A model generated the notes under the pieces. It was not told the DNA's origin, did no database searches, and saw only the letters and a list, made by a program, of their open reading frames with translations. Shown piece by piece: positions 48,701 through 63,700 of a stretch of DNA of 64,000 bases (its first letter is position 1; each line of letters starts with the position of its first letter). Source of the stretch: Tenacibaculum sp. SZ-18 (GTDB taxonomy: Bacteria > Bacteroidota > Bacteroidia > Flavobacteriales > Flavobacteriaceae); contig NZ_CP019335.1 of NCBI RefSeq assembly GCF_002813915.1, positions 2,029,777 to 2,093,776 on the forward strand. The letters run 5' to 3'. The position numbers and the translations under genes were made by a program.

Positions 48701-51700
48701 CTGGTGTGACTCCAACATCATAAACATCTACAGTATAAGTATCAGCGGTAGATACTGAGAAAGTAACAGTACTGCCCACAATCGCAACTCTAGCTACAAC
48801 TGTTCCTGATCCACTATCTAATACTTCGTATTCATAGTTTCCAGAGCCCGAACTAATCGATAATTCAACCGTAGCATCTGGACTTACTGTACAATCTAAT
48901 TTCTTCGTCTCTGTTAAACTAAACTCTAAGTTTGGTAATAATGTAATCGATGGACTTGGACTTGTACCTGGACAACTGTTGCTATCAACTACCTGAACTG
49001 TGTAGGTCCCTGCTGGTAAGTTTGTAAATACATTTGTCGTCTGGTTACGAATCTCTGTATTGGTCGCATCTAATAAAATATAGGTGTAAACTCCTGTTCC
49101 GCCAACTGCTGTTACAGTGATACTTCCGCCTCCCGTTAAATCACATACATTGTCATCTTTCAATAAAGTAAAGGTAACTGGAACTGGATCTGTAAGAGTT
49201 CTTGTAGCTTCAGCAACACATCCATTAGCATCTCTTACTCGTACAGTATATGTACCTGCTGATAAACCGCTAAATACATTGCTAGTTCCGTAAGCAGTGA
49301 TAATCGTTGTTCCTGCTGCATCAGCTAACTCATATTCATAACTGCCCCATCCGTCTGTAGCATTTACTGTAATACTTCCATCACTTCCACCACTACAACT
49401 TACTGGACCATCAACTGTAGTAAAATCTAATGCTGCTGTTGGCTCATTAATAGTAACCTCTGGTGAAACTACTGGACAGAATGGACTATCTGTCATCGTA
49501 ATACTTACATAGTAGCTACCTGCTCCTAAAGTGTTAACTGTTGTAGATCCTGTAACTCCTGTAGCAGAGGTCTCAACTGTATCATCTCCTGTAGCAACTG
49601 TACCATTTGTATTCATTACTTGGTAATCATATAATCCTGCATATGGACTACTTGTTGCAAAATCAAAAGTAATTGCCCCATTTGTATCTCCGAAACAAAC
49701 AATATTGCTATCTAAACTAATATCTAAATTAAATACTGGCTCAGCACTCACCTGATGACTCGTCGTTAATACACAACCCGTAGCTGGATTGGTAACCGTA
49801 ATCTCATAAATATCCTCTACTAATCCTGTAAATACTCCAGTAGTGTTAGTAGCACTAAATCCTGTATTCGCTCCACTGATAGCAAAGTCCGCTACAAGTG
49901 AACTTGTAGATGTGTACGTTACTGTAATATCCTCTCCGGTTGAACAATCAATTGCCTTATCAACTGTAACAACTGGTAAACTTAATGCATTAAATGCTGC
50001 AATATTAACACTTGTGTTAGCCGTACAACCTTCATCATCATAAACATCAATACTTACTGTACCCCCCGATGTATTTGATGTTGCAAAAGTAAAGCTGGTG
50101 CTATCCTGTGTCTCAACTGATCCAACTAATGGTGTATACGTAAATACTACTCTTACATACGTCCCACTTCCTCCTGATACATCTGCAGTATTAACCGTTA
50201 CTAATGCTGCATCTGCATTATTACCCGTAGTACAACCAAACTCAGTTACAACTGGAGTAGATGTAAAACTTACTGGTGGTAATTCTGTGATTGAAACTGG
50301 TGATGAAACTGTTGTACATCCATTACTTCCTGTAGCTGTTATTACATAACTACCCGCTGGTAAATTAGTAAACTGATTCGTCGTAATACTTCCAACTCCA
50401 TTTGGATCTGGACTAATGGTATAACTCAATGGTAACAAACCATTATCTGTAGCTGTCATCTCAATAATACCAGAACTGCTTCCATCACAATTAGCATTAT
50501 CTACTGCAACTGCCGTAAATACTGGTGTTATTGCTGGTTCAACTGAAATCTGTCTAGTTATAATACAGCCTGAGGTTACATCCGTAACAACAACTTCATA
50601 AGTTCCACCTGCTCCTACAGAGTGATCTGTAAAAGTATCAGTACCTGTTATACTTCCCGTTGTAGTAGCTGGATCTGTAGTTGGAGCAACACCGTTAATC
50701 GTATAAGTAAAATTTCCAGTTGCCCCTAAATTAGCTCCTGAAGTAACTGAAACTCTTATTAAAGCATTTCCAGAAGTACAGTCTAAATTTTGTTGAACTG
50801 ACAAACTGAAATCTAACTCATCGTAAATTATAACGGGGACAATAGAGCTTGTACATCCGCTAGCATCACGAATTATAACATTATAATTACCAGCAGTTAA
50901 ACCTGTTTCCGTATATGTAACATCCATTGTTGGAGCAGAATATGTAATTCCTCCATCAATAGAAAATTCGTATGGTCCAGTACCTCCGATTGTTTCTAAA
51001 CCATTTGTAGTATCGATAGTTATACTCTTATTCGGACCACATGAATTAGAAGTAACATCTGCACCTTCTAATACGACTGGTGGAACAACTGTTAATGATT
51101 GAGGACCTATAACCGTTGTACATGAAATTCCGTTGCTATCTGTTATTGTAACTGTAACATCTACTGGCAAATTAATATCCGTGACATCTGCAAAAGCCAC
51201 TTCAATTAAATTTCCTGTAATTGTAGCCGTAGAAGCATTTGTTAATGAAGATACAGAATACGAATATGGAGGAAAACCACCAACAACATTATCAATTCTT
51301 ATAGCTCCAGGAACAGAGCACCCAATATTATTAATAAGTGTCAAATCTGCATCTATAGCTATTCCTTCTAGTATTTGTACATCTTCACTACCAAATAAAC
51401 ATCCTGATGGACTAGAGGTCGTTTCAATATAATATCTTCCTGCCGCAAGTCCTGTGACTACAATATCAGCAAAGCCTACTTGCGTAATACCAGTATAACC
51501 AACTACGGGAGTACCTGCATTGGTTGATGGATCTCTAACGTATAATGTGTAATCGAATGGATCTGATAAATCTCCAGAAGTATCATTAATTACAAAAGTA
51601 ATAGCACCTGTATCTGATGGTCCACCAGCACAATCATTATTAGTAGCTGTTCCTGTAATTGTAACCCCTGGTGTAAATGTATCATAAACATCTTCATTAT

Positions 51701-54700
51701 TTTCCTCGATACAACCAGAAGCGTCACGTACATAAAAAGTATATGTTAGACCTGGCGTTAAACCAGTAAATGTTCTTGTTCTTGTAGGGTCTGGTATTCC
51801 TGATGCATCAGCTGGGAACCAAATAGTTGGATCATCAATTGCAAACTCGAAAGGTCCAACTCCATTAATTGCTTCGACAGTCACACTAAACCCGCTCGCA
51901 CATGTCGCTGGATTCGCTACTGGATCAACAATAAGACCTTCAACATTAAATGGGATGGTATAAGGAGCAAAAGTTGTTAAACAACGAACTGTTGCGCCAT
52001 CTACAATTCGAATAGCTGGATTTACAATAGTTCCTTGATTGATTCCTGTAAATATAGGAGATGGTTGCCATGTAGTTCCATTATCTGAACTATACTCTAA
52101 AGTATAAGGTGTAACTGCAGGCACTCCAGTAAATTCAAAACCAAATAATGATTCATTTCCAACAAATGGTGTACCACATGTAGGTAAAATAGGGGCTAAC
52201 GTTGCAGTTAATAATGGTGGATCTGTTAAAATTACAGATTCACTATCAGTACACCCTAAATCATCCGTAATACTTACAGTATAGTTCCCTGCTGACAAGT
52301 TTGTAAAAGTATATGTTGTTCCTGCGAAATCATTAACATTAGTAGTTGTAGTACCGTCTGTTATTGTTAAATCATGAGGAGATAATCCATTTGATATAGT
52401 CACTTCTATACTACCAGAATCTCCATTACATGTCGGTTGCGTATCAGTTAAAGATATAGAAACAGCTGTTACAGTATTAATTGTAACATTTGCCACAACC
52501 GTCTCACAATAACCAGTAGCTCCTGCATTATCTCTTACATAAACATCATAAGTTCCAGATGGCAGACTGATAGGATTTGTTGTATTAAAAGTTACGTCTG
52601 CTGGTGTACCTGCTCCAGTTGCGGTAACAGAGTATACATAAGATCCATCACCACCTAATGCATTCACATTAATAGAACCGTTATTACAACTTTCATCGAT
52701 AACATCAACTGATGCTATAAGCTCATCATTAATAATTCTTACTAATTGTGTCGTAGTACATCCACTTCCGTCTATTACATCAATTGTATATGAACCAGCT
52801 CCTAAACCTGTAAAAGTATAAGTTGGAGTACCAGGTACTTGTGGCGCTCCTCCATTTAATATATATTGATAGTCGCCGTTACCAGATGTAATTGTAACAA
52901 CTATTTCTCCATTAGTTCCATCATAACAATTTGTTGGAACAGCATCAAATATAACTGGAGTTATAGCGGCCACATTAATATTAAATACTGCGGATAAACA
53001 ACCATTTGTATCTTGAGCTATAAGAGTATGTGCCCCTGCTGCTACATCTGTAAATGACCCAGTCTGGAATGCTCCAGTACCATCTAATTGATATGTGTAA
53101 GGTCCTGTACCGCCAGTAGCGGTAGGTTCTATTGTTGCACCAATAGCTGGATCACATGTTACGTCTTTCGTTATTGTAGCATTTGCTAAAACTGGAGTTG
53201 CTTCCCCAATATTTACAGAAAGTGTTCTTTCACAAGCCGCTGATGCTGCATCTGGTCTTACTCTAACGTCATATGTTGCGGCAGAAAGTCCAGTAATTGT
53301 AATTGGTGAAGTTGAAGTTGAAGTGTAAGTAGCTCCTCCATCAGTACTATATTCATAGGTACCTGAGAAGTTTAAAACATTTATTGTAAACTCTCCGTCA
53401 CTTCCTCCGTTACACGTAGCATCCGTAATACTTGCACTAACTACTTGTGCCTGGAATTCCTGATTTGATTGAATAGTTACTATAACATCTGTTGTACATG
53501 AACTTCCGTAGTCAATTGTGATTGTACTATTTCCTACTGGTAAATTGTTAAATACATTTGAAGTCTGGGTACTTCCGCCTAAAGTATAAGTATAACTTGG
53601 GTCTGTCGGTGTAAGTGTTGCATTTCCACTTCCATCACAATTGTATGAAACACTATAACTAAATGTAGGCTCTGTTGGTAATGGTGCAATTACAATATCT
53701 GCTAAATTTAACTGACAGCCATTTGAATCGCGTACGGTTAAAACATAAGTACCTTCAGTTAAATTATTATAAACTAAATCGGTAGAGTAAACTCCATTTA
53801 CTCCATATGTATATGGTCCTGTTCCTCCTGTAGCTCCTACGAAAGTGATCTCACCATTTTGTAAACAACTATATGACTGAGTTAAGCTTGCACTACTTAT
53901 TATAGGATTTGGTGTTGCTATAGTAACACTTGCTGTAGAGGATATACATCCATTAGCATCTGTTACTACAAAATCATAATCTCCGTCAGCTAATCCAGTG
54001 TAATTACGAACAACATCACTTGAAGTTGCTGCTGGTATCGCTGTTCCTGTACTTGTAACAGTAACTGTATAGTCTGCAATTCCATCTGAAATATTGATAC
54101 TAATCGAACCTGTATCGCCAGAACAACTTGGCTGTGTTGCAGTTGCAACAACACTTGGACTTGTAATCGATCCAACTGTAATCGTCTCTGTATAGGTACA
54201 ACTTAATCCATCTCGTATCGTGACATCGTAATCTCCAGCTGTAGAAATAGCAAAAACGTTACCTGTCTGGAAAGAAGTAGCATCTCCTGTAGGTACAACA
54301 GAATATTCATAACTTCCATCTCCTCCACTTGCTGTAACTGTCACACTTCCGTCATTACATGTAACTGGTGTACTTGCAACTGTTCCTAATAATTGTGTAT
54401 TGATTGTCTCTGTTGAAGCTGTTGATACACAACCAAATCCATCTCTAACTAAAACTGTAAATGTTCCTGGTGCTAATCCAGTAAACGTATAACTCGTTGC
54501 AGTTGTTGGACTTGGAACTTGCCAGCTTGCTCCGTTATCAATACTAAAATTGTAATCACTTCCTGATCCTCCTGATGCTGTAATTGCTATCTGACCATTT
54601 GTTCCATCATAACATGCTGTTGGAACAGCTGTATGTGTTGGATTAGTTGAAGGATTTACCGTAATATTAAATACTGCTGATAAACATCCATTTGTATCTT

Positions 54701-57700
54701 GAGCTATAATTGTATGAGCTCCCGCCGCAACATTTGTGAATGGAGTTGATTGAAATGCTCCAGCTCCATCTAATTGATATGTATAAGGTCCATTTCCACC
54801 TGTAGCACTCGGCTCAATCGTTGCTCCTATTGCAGGATTACATGTTACTTCTTTTGTAATAATACCATTAGCAACTACAACTGTTGGTTCTCCAATAGTT
54901 ACCGAAAGTGTTCTTTCACAAGTTGAAGAGGCAGCATTAGGTCTAACTCTTACATCATAAGTCGCAGCGGAAAGCCCTGTTACAGTAATTGGCGAAGTAC
55001 CTGTAGTAGTATATGTTGTACCTCCATCTGTACTATATTCATACGTTCCTGTAAAGTTTGAAACATTCATAGTAAACTCTCCATCACTTCCACCATTACA
55101 AGTAGCACCCGTAATACTATCAAAAAGTTGAGCTCGAAATTCTTGATTTGGTTGAATAGTTACAATAACATCTGTTGTACAGGAACTTCCATAGTCAATT
55201 GTGATTGTACTATTTCCTACTGGTAAATTGTTAAATATATTTGAAGTCTGGGTACTTCCTCCTAAAGTATAAGTATAACTTGGGTCTGTCGGTGTAAGTG
55301 TTGCATTTCCACTTCCATCACAATTGTATGAAACACTATAACTAAATGTAGGCTCTGTTGGTAATGGTGCAATTACAATATCTGCTAAATTTAACTGACA
55401 GCCGTTTGAATCGCGTACGGTTAAAACATAAGTACCTTCAGTTAAATTATTATAAACTAAATCGGTAGAGTAAACTCCATTTACTCCATATGTATACGGT
55501 CCTGTTCCTCCTGTAGCTCCTACGAAAGTGATCTCACCATTTTGTAAACAACTATATGACTGAGTTAAGCTTGCACTACTTACTATAGGATTTGGTGTTG
55601 CTATAGTAACACTTGCTGTAGAGGATATACATCCATTAGCATCTGTTACTACAAAATCATAATCTCCGTCAGCTAATCCAGTGTAATTACGAACAACATC
55701 ACTTGAAGTTGCTGCTGGTATCGCCGTTCCTGTACTTGTAACAGTAACTGTATAGTCTGCAACTCCATCTGAAATATTGATACTAATCGAACCTGTATCG
55801 CCAGAACAACTTGATTGTATTGCAGTTGCAACAACACTTGGACTTGTAATTGATCCAACTGTAATCGTCTCTGTATAGGTACAACTTAATCCATCTCGAA
55901 TCGTTACATCGTAATCTCCAGCTGTAGAAATAGCAAAAACGTTACCTGTCTGAAAAGAAGTAGCATCTCCTGTCGGTACAACAGAATATTCATAACTTCC
56001 ATCTCCTCCACTTGCTGTAACTGTCACGCTTCCGTCATTACATGTAACTGGTGTACTTGCAACTGTTCCTAATAATTGTGTATTGATTGTCTCTGTTGAA
56101 GCTGTTGATACACAACCAAATCCATCTCTAACTAAAACTGTAAATGTTCCTGGTGCTAATCCAGTAAACGTATAACTCGTTGCAGTTGTTGGACTTGGAA
56201 CTTGCCAGCTTGCTCCGTTATCAATACTAAAATTGTAATCACTTCCTGATCCTCCTGATGCTGTAATTGCTATCTGACCATTTGTTCCATCATAACATGC
56301 TGTTGGAACAGCTGTATGTGTTGGATTAGTTGAAGGATTTACCGTAATTGTTGTAAAATCTGTTGAAACACATTCAAAATCAACTGGAACACAGGCATCT
56401 GGACAAGAAGCCCCGTCATTCTCACCGGAAGGTGTTCCTTGATACAACTTTACTCCTGAGGGATTAGATGTTGTGTAATCATCAACTCTAAATACCTCCC
56501 CTGTAGAATTACTGAAGATATACAAATCATTCAAGGCATCTGTAAATACACTTCCGAACCCGGAACCAGAAACTCCATCAATGGTAGTTCTGTTCACAAT
56601 AATTGGATTTGATGATAAATCAAGTGTTAAAAGTTGATTACCTTTCGCTCCATATGCACTTCCACCAATAACTACTAAATCTGCAGCGCGATTTCCCCCC
56701 CAAGAAACATTAAAGATTTGTGCTTCTCGTGTTGTGACATTGATTCTTGCTAGTGTATTTGAAGTATTATTTACCCATAGATTTCCAGCTTGATCAAAAA
56801 ATGCAATATTTGGTCTCCTTGTAAAACTCAGTGGAGCTCCTCCACTGGTAATTGGACCTAGAACGGTTGCAACACCATCTCTATCCATACGATAAAGATT
56901 ATTTGTCACATCTACAATACCATACATGAAATAATCATTAGGACTAATTGCAAGCGAATTAGTTGAAACTGTTGGATTTGATACAAATTCGTTATTTCCT
57001 GTTATTGGATCAATAATTCTTAATACACCTGATATTAATTGATAAAATCCAGGAGTACAAGTTCCTGTTGCACCCCCACCAGAAGATGGTGGTGTTGCAG
57101 AACAATCACATGTACTACAGTCCCTGCTATCTTGAACAAAAACTTGGTAAGGTGTTGTACTGGGAGCAACGTTTGTAAATATATTTGAAGTCTGCCAAGT
57201 GGTTCCATCTAAACTATATTCATAAGGAGGGAATCCTCCTGTCGCAGTTGCCGTAATTGTGGCTCCTGAATTTGTAGTTGCACAGGTTGCTGGTGTTGTA
57301 ATAATTGCAGTAACATCTAAAGGAGTCAAATCTGAAATAATTACCTCTCCTAATCTTACCGGACAAGAAATTGAAGCACTCGTATCTCTTATATAAATGT
57401 CATATGTATCCGCAACTAAATCTTCAATAATAAATGGTGATGCTGTTATAGGGATGTAATTGGCTCCTCCATCTACAGAATATTCATAATCTCCTCCTGT
57501 GAAGTTAGTTACAGTAATTGATATTGTCCCGTTTCCTACTGTATTACAATAGTTATCTGTACTTCCTGTAATACTTCCTGTAAACTCTTGATTTGGTTGA
57601 ATAGTTACTATAACATCTGTTGTACATGAACTTCCATAGTCAATTGTGATTGTACTATTTCCTACTGGTAAATTGTTAAATACATTTGAAGTCTGGGTAC

Positions 57701-60700
57701 TTCCCCCTAAAGTATAAGTATAACTTGGGTCTGTCGGTGTAAGTGTTGCATTTCCACTTCCATCACAATTGTATGAAACACTATAACTAAATGTAGGCTC
57801 TGTTGGTAATGGTGCAATGACTATATCTGCTAAATTTAACTGACAGCCGTTTGAATCGCGTACGGTTAAAACATAAGTACCTTCAGTTAAATTATTATAA
57901 ACTAAATCGGTAGAGTAAACTCCATTTACTCCATATGTATACGGCCCTGTTCCTCCTGTAGCTCCTACGAAAGTGATCTCACCATTTTGTAAACAACTAT
58001 ATGACTGAGTTAAGCTTGCACTACTTACTATAGGATTTGGTGTTGCTATAGTAACACTTGCTGTAGAGGATATACATCCAGTAGCATCTGTTACTACAAA
58101 ATCATAATCTCCGTCAGCTAATCCAGTGTAATTACGAACAACATCACTTGAAGTTGCTGCTGGTATCGCTGTTCCTGTGCTTGTAACAGTAACTGTATAG
58201 TCTGCAACTCCATCTGAAATATTGATACTAATCGAACCTGTATCGCCAGAACAACTTGGTTGTGTTGCAGTTGCAAAAACACTTGGACTTGTAATTGATC
58301 CAACTGTAATCGTCTCTGTATAGGTACAACTTAATCCATCTCGTATCGTGACATCGTAATCTCCAGCTGTAGAAATAGCAAAAACATTTCCTGTCTGGAA
58401 AGAAGTAGCATCTCCTGTCGGTACAACAGAATATTCATAACTTCCATCTCCCCCACTTGCTGTAACTGTCACACTTCCGTCATTACATGTAACTGGTGTA
58501 CTTGCAACTGTTCCTAATAATTGTGTATTGATTGTCTCTGTTGAAGCTGTTGATACACAACCAAATCCATCTCTAACTAAAACTGTAAATGTCCCTGGTG
58601 CTAATCCAGTAAACGTATAACTCGTTGCAGTTGTTGGACTTGGAACTTGCCAGCTTGCTCCGTTATCAATACTAAAATTGTAATCACTTCCTGATCCTCC
58701 TGATGCTGTAATTGCTATCTGACCATTTGTTCCATCATAACATGCCGTTGGAACAGCTGTATGTGTTGGATTAGTTGAAGGATTTACCGTAATATTAAAT
58801 ACTGCTGATAAACAACCATTTGAATCTTGGGCTATTACTGTATGTACTCCCGCTGAAACATCCGTAAATGAACCAGTCTGAAATGATCCTGATCCATCTA
58901 ATTGATATGTATAAGGTCCATTTCCACCTGTAGCACTCGGCTCAATCGTTGCTCCTATTGCAGGATTACATGTTACTTCTTTTGTAATAATACCATTAGC
59001 AACCACAACTGTTGGTTCTCCAATAGTTACCGAAAGTGTTCTTTCACAAGATGAAGAGGCAGCATTAGGTCTAACTCTTACATCATAAGTCGCAGCGGAA
59101 AGCCCTGTTACAGTAATTGGCGAAGTACCTGCAGTAGTATATGTTGTACCTCCATCTGTACTATATTCATACGTTCCTGTAAAGTTTGAAACATTCAAAG
59201 TAAACTCTCCATCACTTCCACCATTACAAGTAGCACCCATAATACTATCAAAAAGTTGAGCTCGAAATTCTTGATTTGGTTGAATAGTTACTATAACATC
59301 TGTAGTACATGAACTTCCATAGTCAACTGTAATTGTACTATTTCCTACTGGTAAATTGTTAAATACATTTGAAGTCTGGGTACTTCCGCCTAAAGTATAA
59401 GTATAACTTGGGTCTGTCGGTGTAAGTGTTGCATTTCCACTTCCATCACAATTATAAGAAACACTATAACTAAATGTAGGCTCTGTTGGTAATGGTGCAA
59501 TTACTATATCTGCTAAATTTAACTGACAGCCATTTGAATCTCGTACGGTTAAAACATAAGTACCTTCAGTTAAATTATTATAAACTAAATCGGTAGAGTA
59601 AACTCCATTTACTCCATATGTATACGGTCCTGTTCCTCCTGTAGCTCCTACGAAAGTGATCTCACCATTTTGTAAACAACTATATGACTGAGTTAAGCTT
59701 GCACTACTTACTATAGGATTTGGTGTTGCTATAGTAACACTTGCTGTAGAGGAAATACATCCATTAGCATCTGTTACTACAAAATCATAATCTCCGTCAG
59801 CTAATCCAGTGTAATTACGAACAACATCACTTGAAGTTGCTGCTGGTATCGCTGTTCCTGTGCTTGTAACAGTAACTGTATAGTCTGCAACTCCATCTGA
59901 AATATTGATACTAATCGAACCTGTATCGCCAGAACAACTTGGTTGTGTTGCAGTTGCAACAACACTTGGACTTGTAATTGATCCAACTGTAATCGTCTCT
60001 GTATAGGTACAACTTAATCCATCTCGTATCGTGACATCGTAATCTCCAGCTGTAGAAATAGCAAAAACATTTCCTGTCTGGAAAGAAGTAGCATCTCCTG
60101 TCGGTACAACAGAATATTCATAACTTCCATCTCCTCCACTTGCTGTAACTGTCACACTTCCGTCATTACATGTAACTGGTGTACTTGCAACTGTTCCTAA
60201 TAATTGTGTATTGATTGTCTCTGTTGAAGCTGTTGATACACAACCAAATCCATCTCTAACTAAAACTGTAAATGTCCCTGGTGCTAATCCAGTAAACGTA
60301 TAACTCGTTGAAGTTGTTGGACTTGGAACTTGCCAGCTTGCTCCGTTATCAATACTAAAATTGTAATCCCCAGAACCAGTATTAGCCGTTATCGTAATCT
60401 GACCATTTGTTCCATCATAACATGCCGTTGGTACTGCTGTATGTGTAACTGTTGGTGGATCTGGAATAACAATTTCGAATGGTGTACAACCAACTTGGTT
60501 AACAGTCATGCTCACATTATCGATAAAGTTACCAACAGATATACTTCCTGAAGCAGTTGAAACGGCCTCAAATGCAATTATTGTAGTTGTTTGTCCTGCT
60601 GGAACAGTATAACTGCCAGAATAAGAACCCCAACCAGAAGTTCCATCTGACATGGTTTCAACTACAGTAGCTGTAGATAAAGTACCTCCAATTTTAACTT

Positions 60701-63700
60701 CGGCAACATCAACACCTGATCTACCTCTGTGATCAACAGACCAATTAATTACATCACCTTCACGGGTACAGAATTCTTGATAAAGCGAAGAAACTAAATT
60801 TGCATTTAATTCAGCAAATTGGTTTCCTTCTGACGCTGGGACTCCATTAAATCCTGACCTCCAAATTTCAATCCTATTATCTGCTGCAGTAGTTTCCCAG
60901 CCTGCAATTTGATTCTCATCAACAATTCTAAATGTTGTAACTGGTACACTTGTGTCCTCAAATCCTCCATTTTCAAAAGGATTGGTAGAACATCCACACT
61001 CTGTACAAGAATTCGCATCTCTAATATTGACTATGTAAATGCCAGGTGCTAAATTTGCAAATACTGTAGAAGTTTGCCAGTTAACTCCGTTGTCAATACT
61101 ATATTCGTAAGGTGGAAAACCACCTGAACCCTGAACAGAGACTGTTGCCGTTCCTCCACTAATACAACTTGGATCAGTAGTTACTGTTCCTGTTACCTCT
61201 AATAAATCTGGTTCTTCAATAGTAACTTGACCTAAATTGATGTCGCAAAAAATTGAACCTGATGTTTCTCTAATAATTACATCGTACGTACCTGCAGCTA
61301 AACCAACAATTCTATATGGGTTATCTCCTGTAGTTGACCAACTTATTCCATTGTCAACTGATACTTCATAAGTAGAACCTGTTAAATTAGAAGCAGATAC
61401 TTCTATTGTTCCGTTATCCGATCCATTACATGTAGAATCAGTACTCCCGAGGAGAGAACCTGTAAATTGTTGATTTGGAGAAATTCCGATTATAACATCT
61501 GTTGTACATGAACTACCATAATCAACTGTAACTGTAGTGTTACCGACAGGTAAATTGTTAAAAACATTTGATGTTTGTGTGATTCCACCAACTGAGTAAG
61601 TATAACTAGCATCAGTTGGAGTTATTGTTGCATTTCCTGTTCCGTCACAATTATAAACAACATTATATGTAAATGTTGGCTCTGTTGGAAGAGGATCAAT
61701 AACAATATCGGGTAAATTTAATTGACATCCATTGGTATCTCTAATAGAAATTGAATAAATACCTTCTGTTAAATTATTATATACTAGGTCTGTAGAATAA
61801 ACTCCATTAAGACCATAAGTGTATGGACCAGCTCCTCCAGTTGCAGCAGTAAAGGTAATTTGACCATTTTGTGTACAAGTATATATTTGTGTTAAACTCG
61901 CGCTTCCTGACAATGAACTAGGATTTGTAATATCAATAGGACCTACTGTATAATCACAGGTAAAACCTCCTTTAGTAGCACGTATATCTATTGTATAGGC
62001 ATTTGGAGATAAACCAGTAAAACTATTTGATGCTCCATAAGTTACGCCTCCATCTATACTATATTGCAAACTATAGCCAATTAACCCAGGAGGTGTTGTA
62101 GAATTAACGGTAATACTTCCATCTGTTGCACCATCACAGCTTGGGTTATCAACTACGGTGGTGAATTGAAGCGGATCCTCCAAAACAACAGTTACCGCAG
62201 ATGATACTTGCGAACAGTTGTTTGCATCGACAATAATAAATTCATAAGTACCTTCCTCACCGCTTGGAATCGTATAAGTTGTTCCTGTAAAAAACTCTGT
62301 AGAAGGAATATCTGAAACACTCGAATATGAAATTGATGTTCCTGACCCCGTATATGACCAAACAGCGAAATTATAACCTGTACCTGGGGTACCTCCATTT
62401 CCAGATAACGTGATAATGCCATCATTACAATTTATGTCTTTTGTTACAACTGCAGAAATATTCAGAGCTGGTGGAACTGTAAATGCAGACGTATCTTCGG
62501 AAAAACTACAGTCTGCTGTGGTAACTTGAACCGTGTAAACGCCAGACCCTGTCACAGGAAAATCTCTAGAAGTATCTACAGTTGGACCAAAAGTACTTAC
62601 TACAGAACCTCCATTGGAAATAGTATAAGTGTAAGGGCTTGGTATACTGCTATTTATTTGAACATTAATATTTCCTGAATCCCCAGCACAAAGAATCGGG
62701 CTTGTAGTTACATCTACATCAATGTCTGTTGAGTTAATTGGATATCCTGGATAAGGATATACGCACGAAGTTGCATCATTCTTTATATAAATGTCATAAT
62801 TTCCAGCAGTCGTAATAGAAAAAGTATTCGATCCTTGATAAGAAGAATCTGGAGGAACTGGACCACCCGCAGTAACTATTGCATATTCATATCCTGAAGG
62901 AACATTATTAATAGTAATACCTCCTGCATTTCCACAAATAATATCCTCCGTAACGATTGTCGGATTAATCGTTGCTTTAAACACATTAAAATAGTAACGA
63001 TCAAAACAGCCTCCTGGCTCTGTTACTTCCAATCGGTATTGTCCTGCATCTGAAAAACTTCTAGTTGTAGCGTTTACATCTGTCGTTACATCTTCCCAAC
63101 ACAAGGCTGTTTGATTTGGACAACTTGGATCAGGATCTGGAGTACAACTTGAACTGAGTCTTTGCCATCTCACTGTTGTGGGCGCAGTTACACCCGTTAT
63201 AATTTCCCTAGAATCAGAATCTCCACATAAATAAATTTCTACTAACTCTAAACCATTGTTAGGACATGTTAAAATATTATCACCAAAACTTGCAATTGGA
63301 TTGGTTCCTGTTCCAAAAGGTGAAACTATAAAAGTTTCATTTGAAGTAACACAAGCCGCTGGAACACCAGCAGGATTTACTTTTGTAACTGTATAAGTAC
63401 CTGGAGAAGTCACTATCTGTGTTGTTCCCGTTCCAATTATATTACCAGAAGAATCTGACCATTCATACGACGTAAAACCAGAACCTGGAATTAATTCCAC
63501 TGATGGACCACATAATGAAACATTCTGAGTAAAACTACAGCCACTGGTATCTACCAGAAAGTTAGAAGTACCAGTAATTCCGAAATTACATGCATCAATT
63601 CCAGAAACACTTGGTGCATTATTTACAACCACTCCCCCTTGAATACCTTCATATCTAGCAAAAGCCTGATTTTCAATAACATTAGAACATACATCTCTCA

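Noticed and set aside
44212..50349. Recurring 66- and 83-codon plus-strand frames inside the giant gene
   Set aside because: They recur exactly with the 1.87-kb units and lie antisense to the adhesin; no start signals or independent features.
39753..50520. Long direct repeats considered as a mobile element or CRISPR-like array
   Set aside because: All repeats are in frame within one protein-coding gene, units are multiples of three, and there are no spacers or transposase.
53990..59986. Recurring 61-codon minus-strand frames rich in Gln and Leu
   Set aside because: Frame-shifted shadows of the 1,683-bp units of the giant adhesin.
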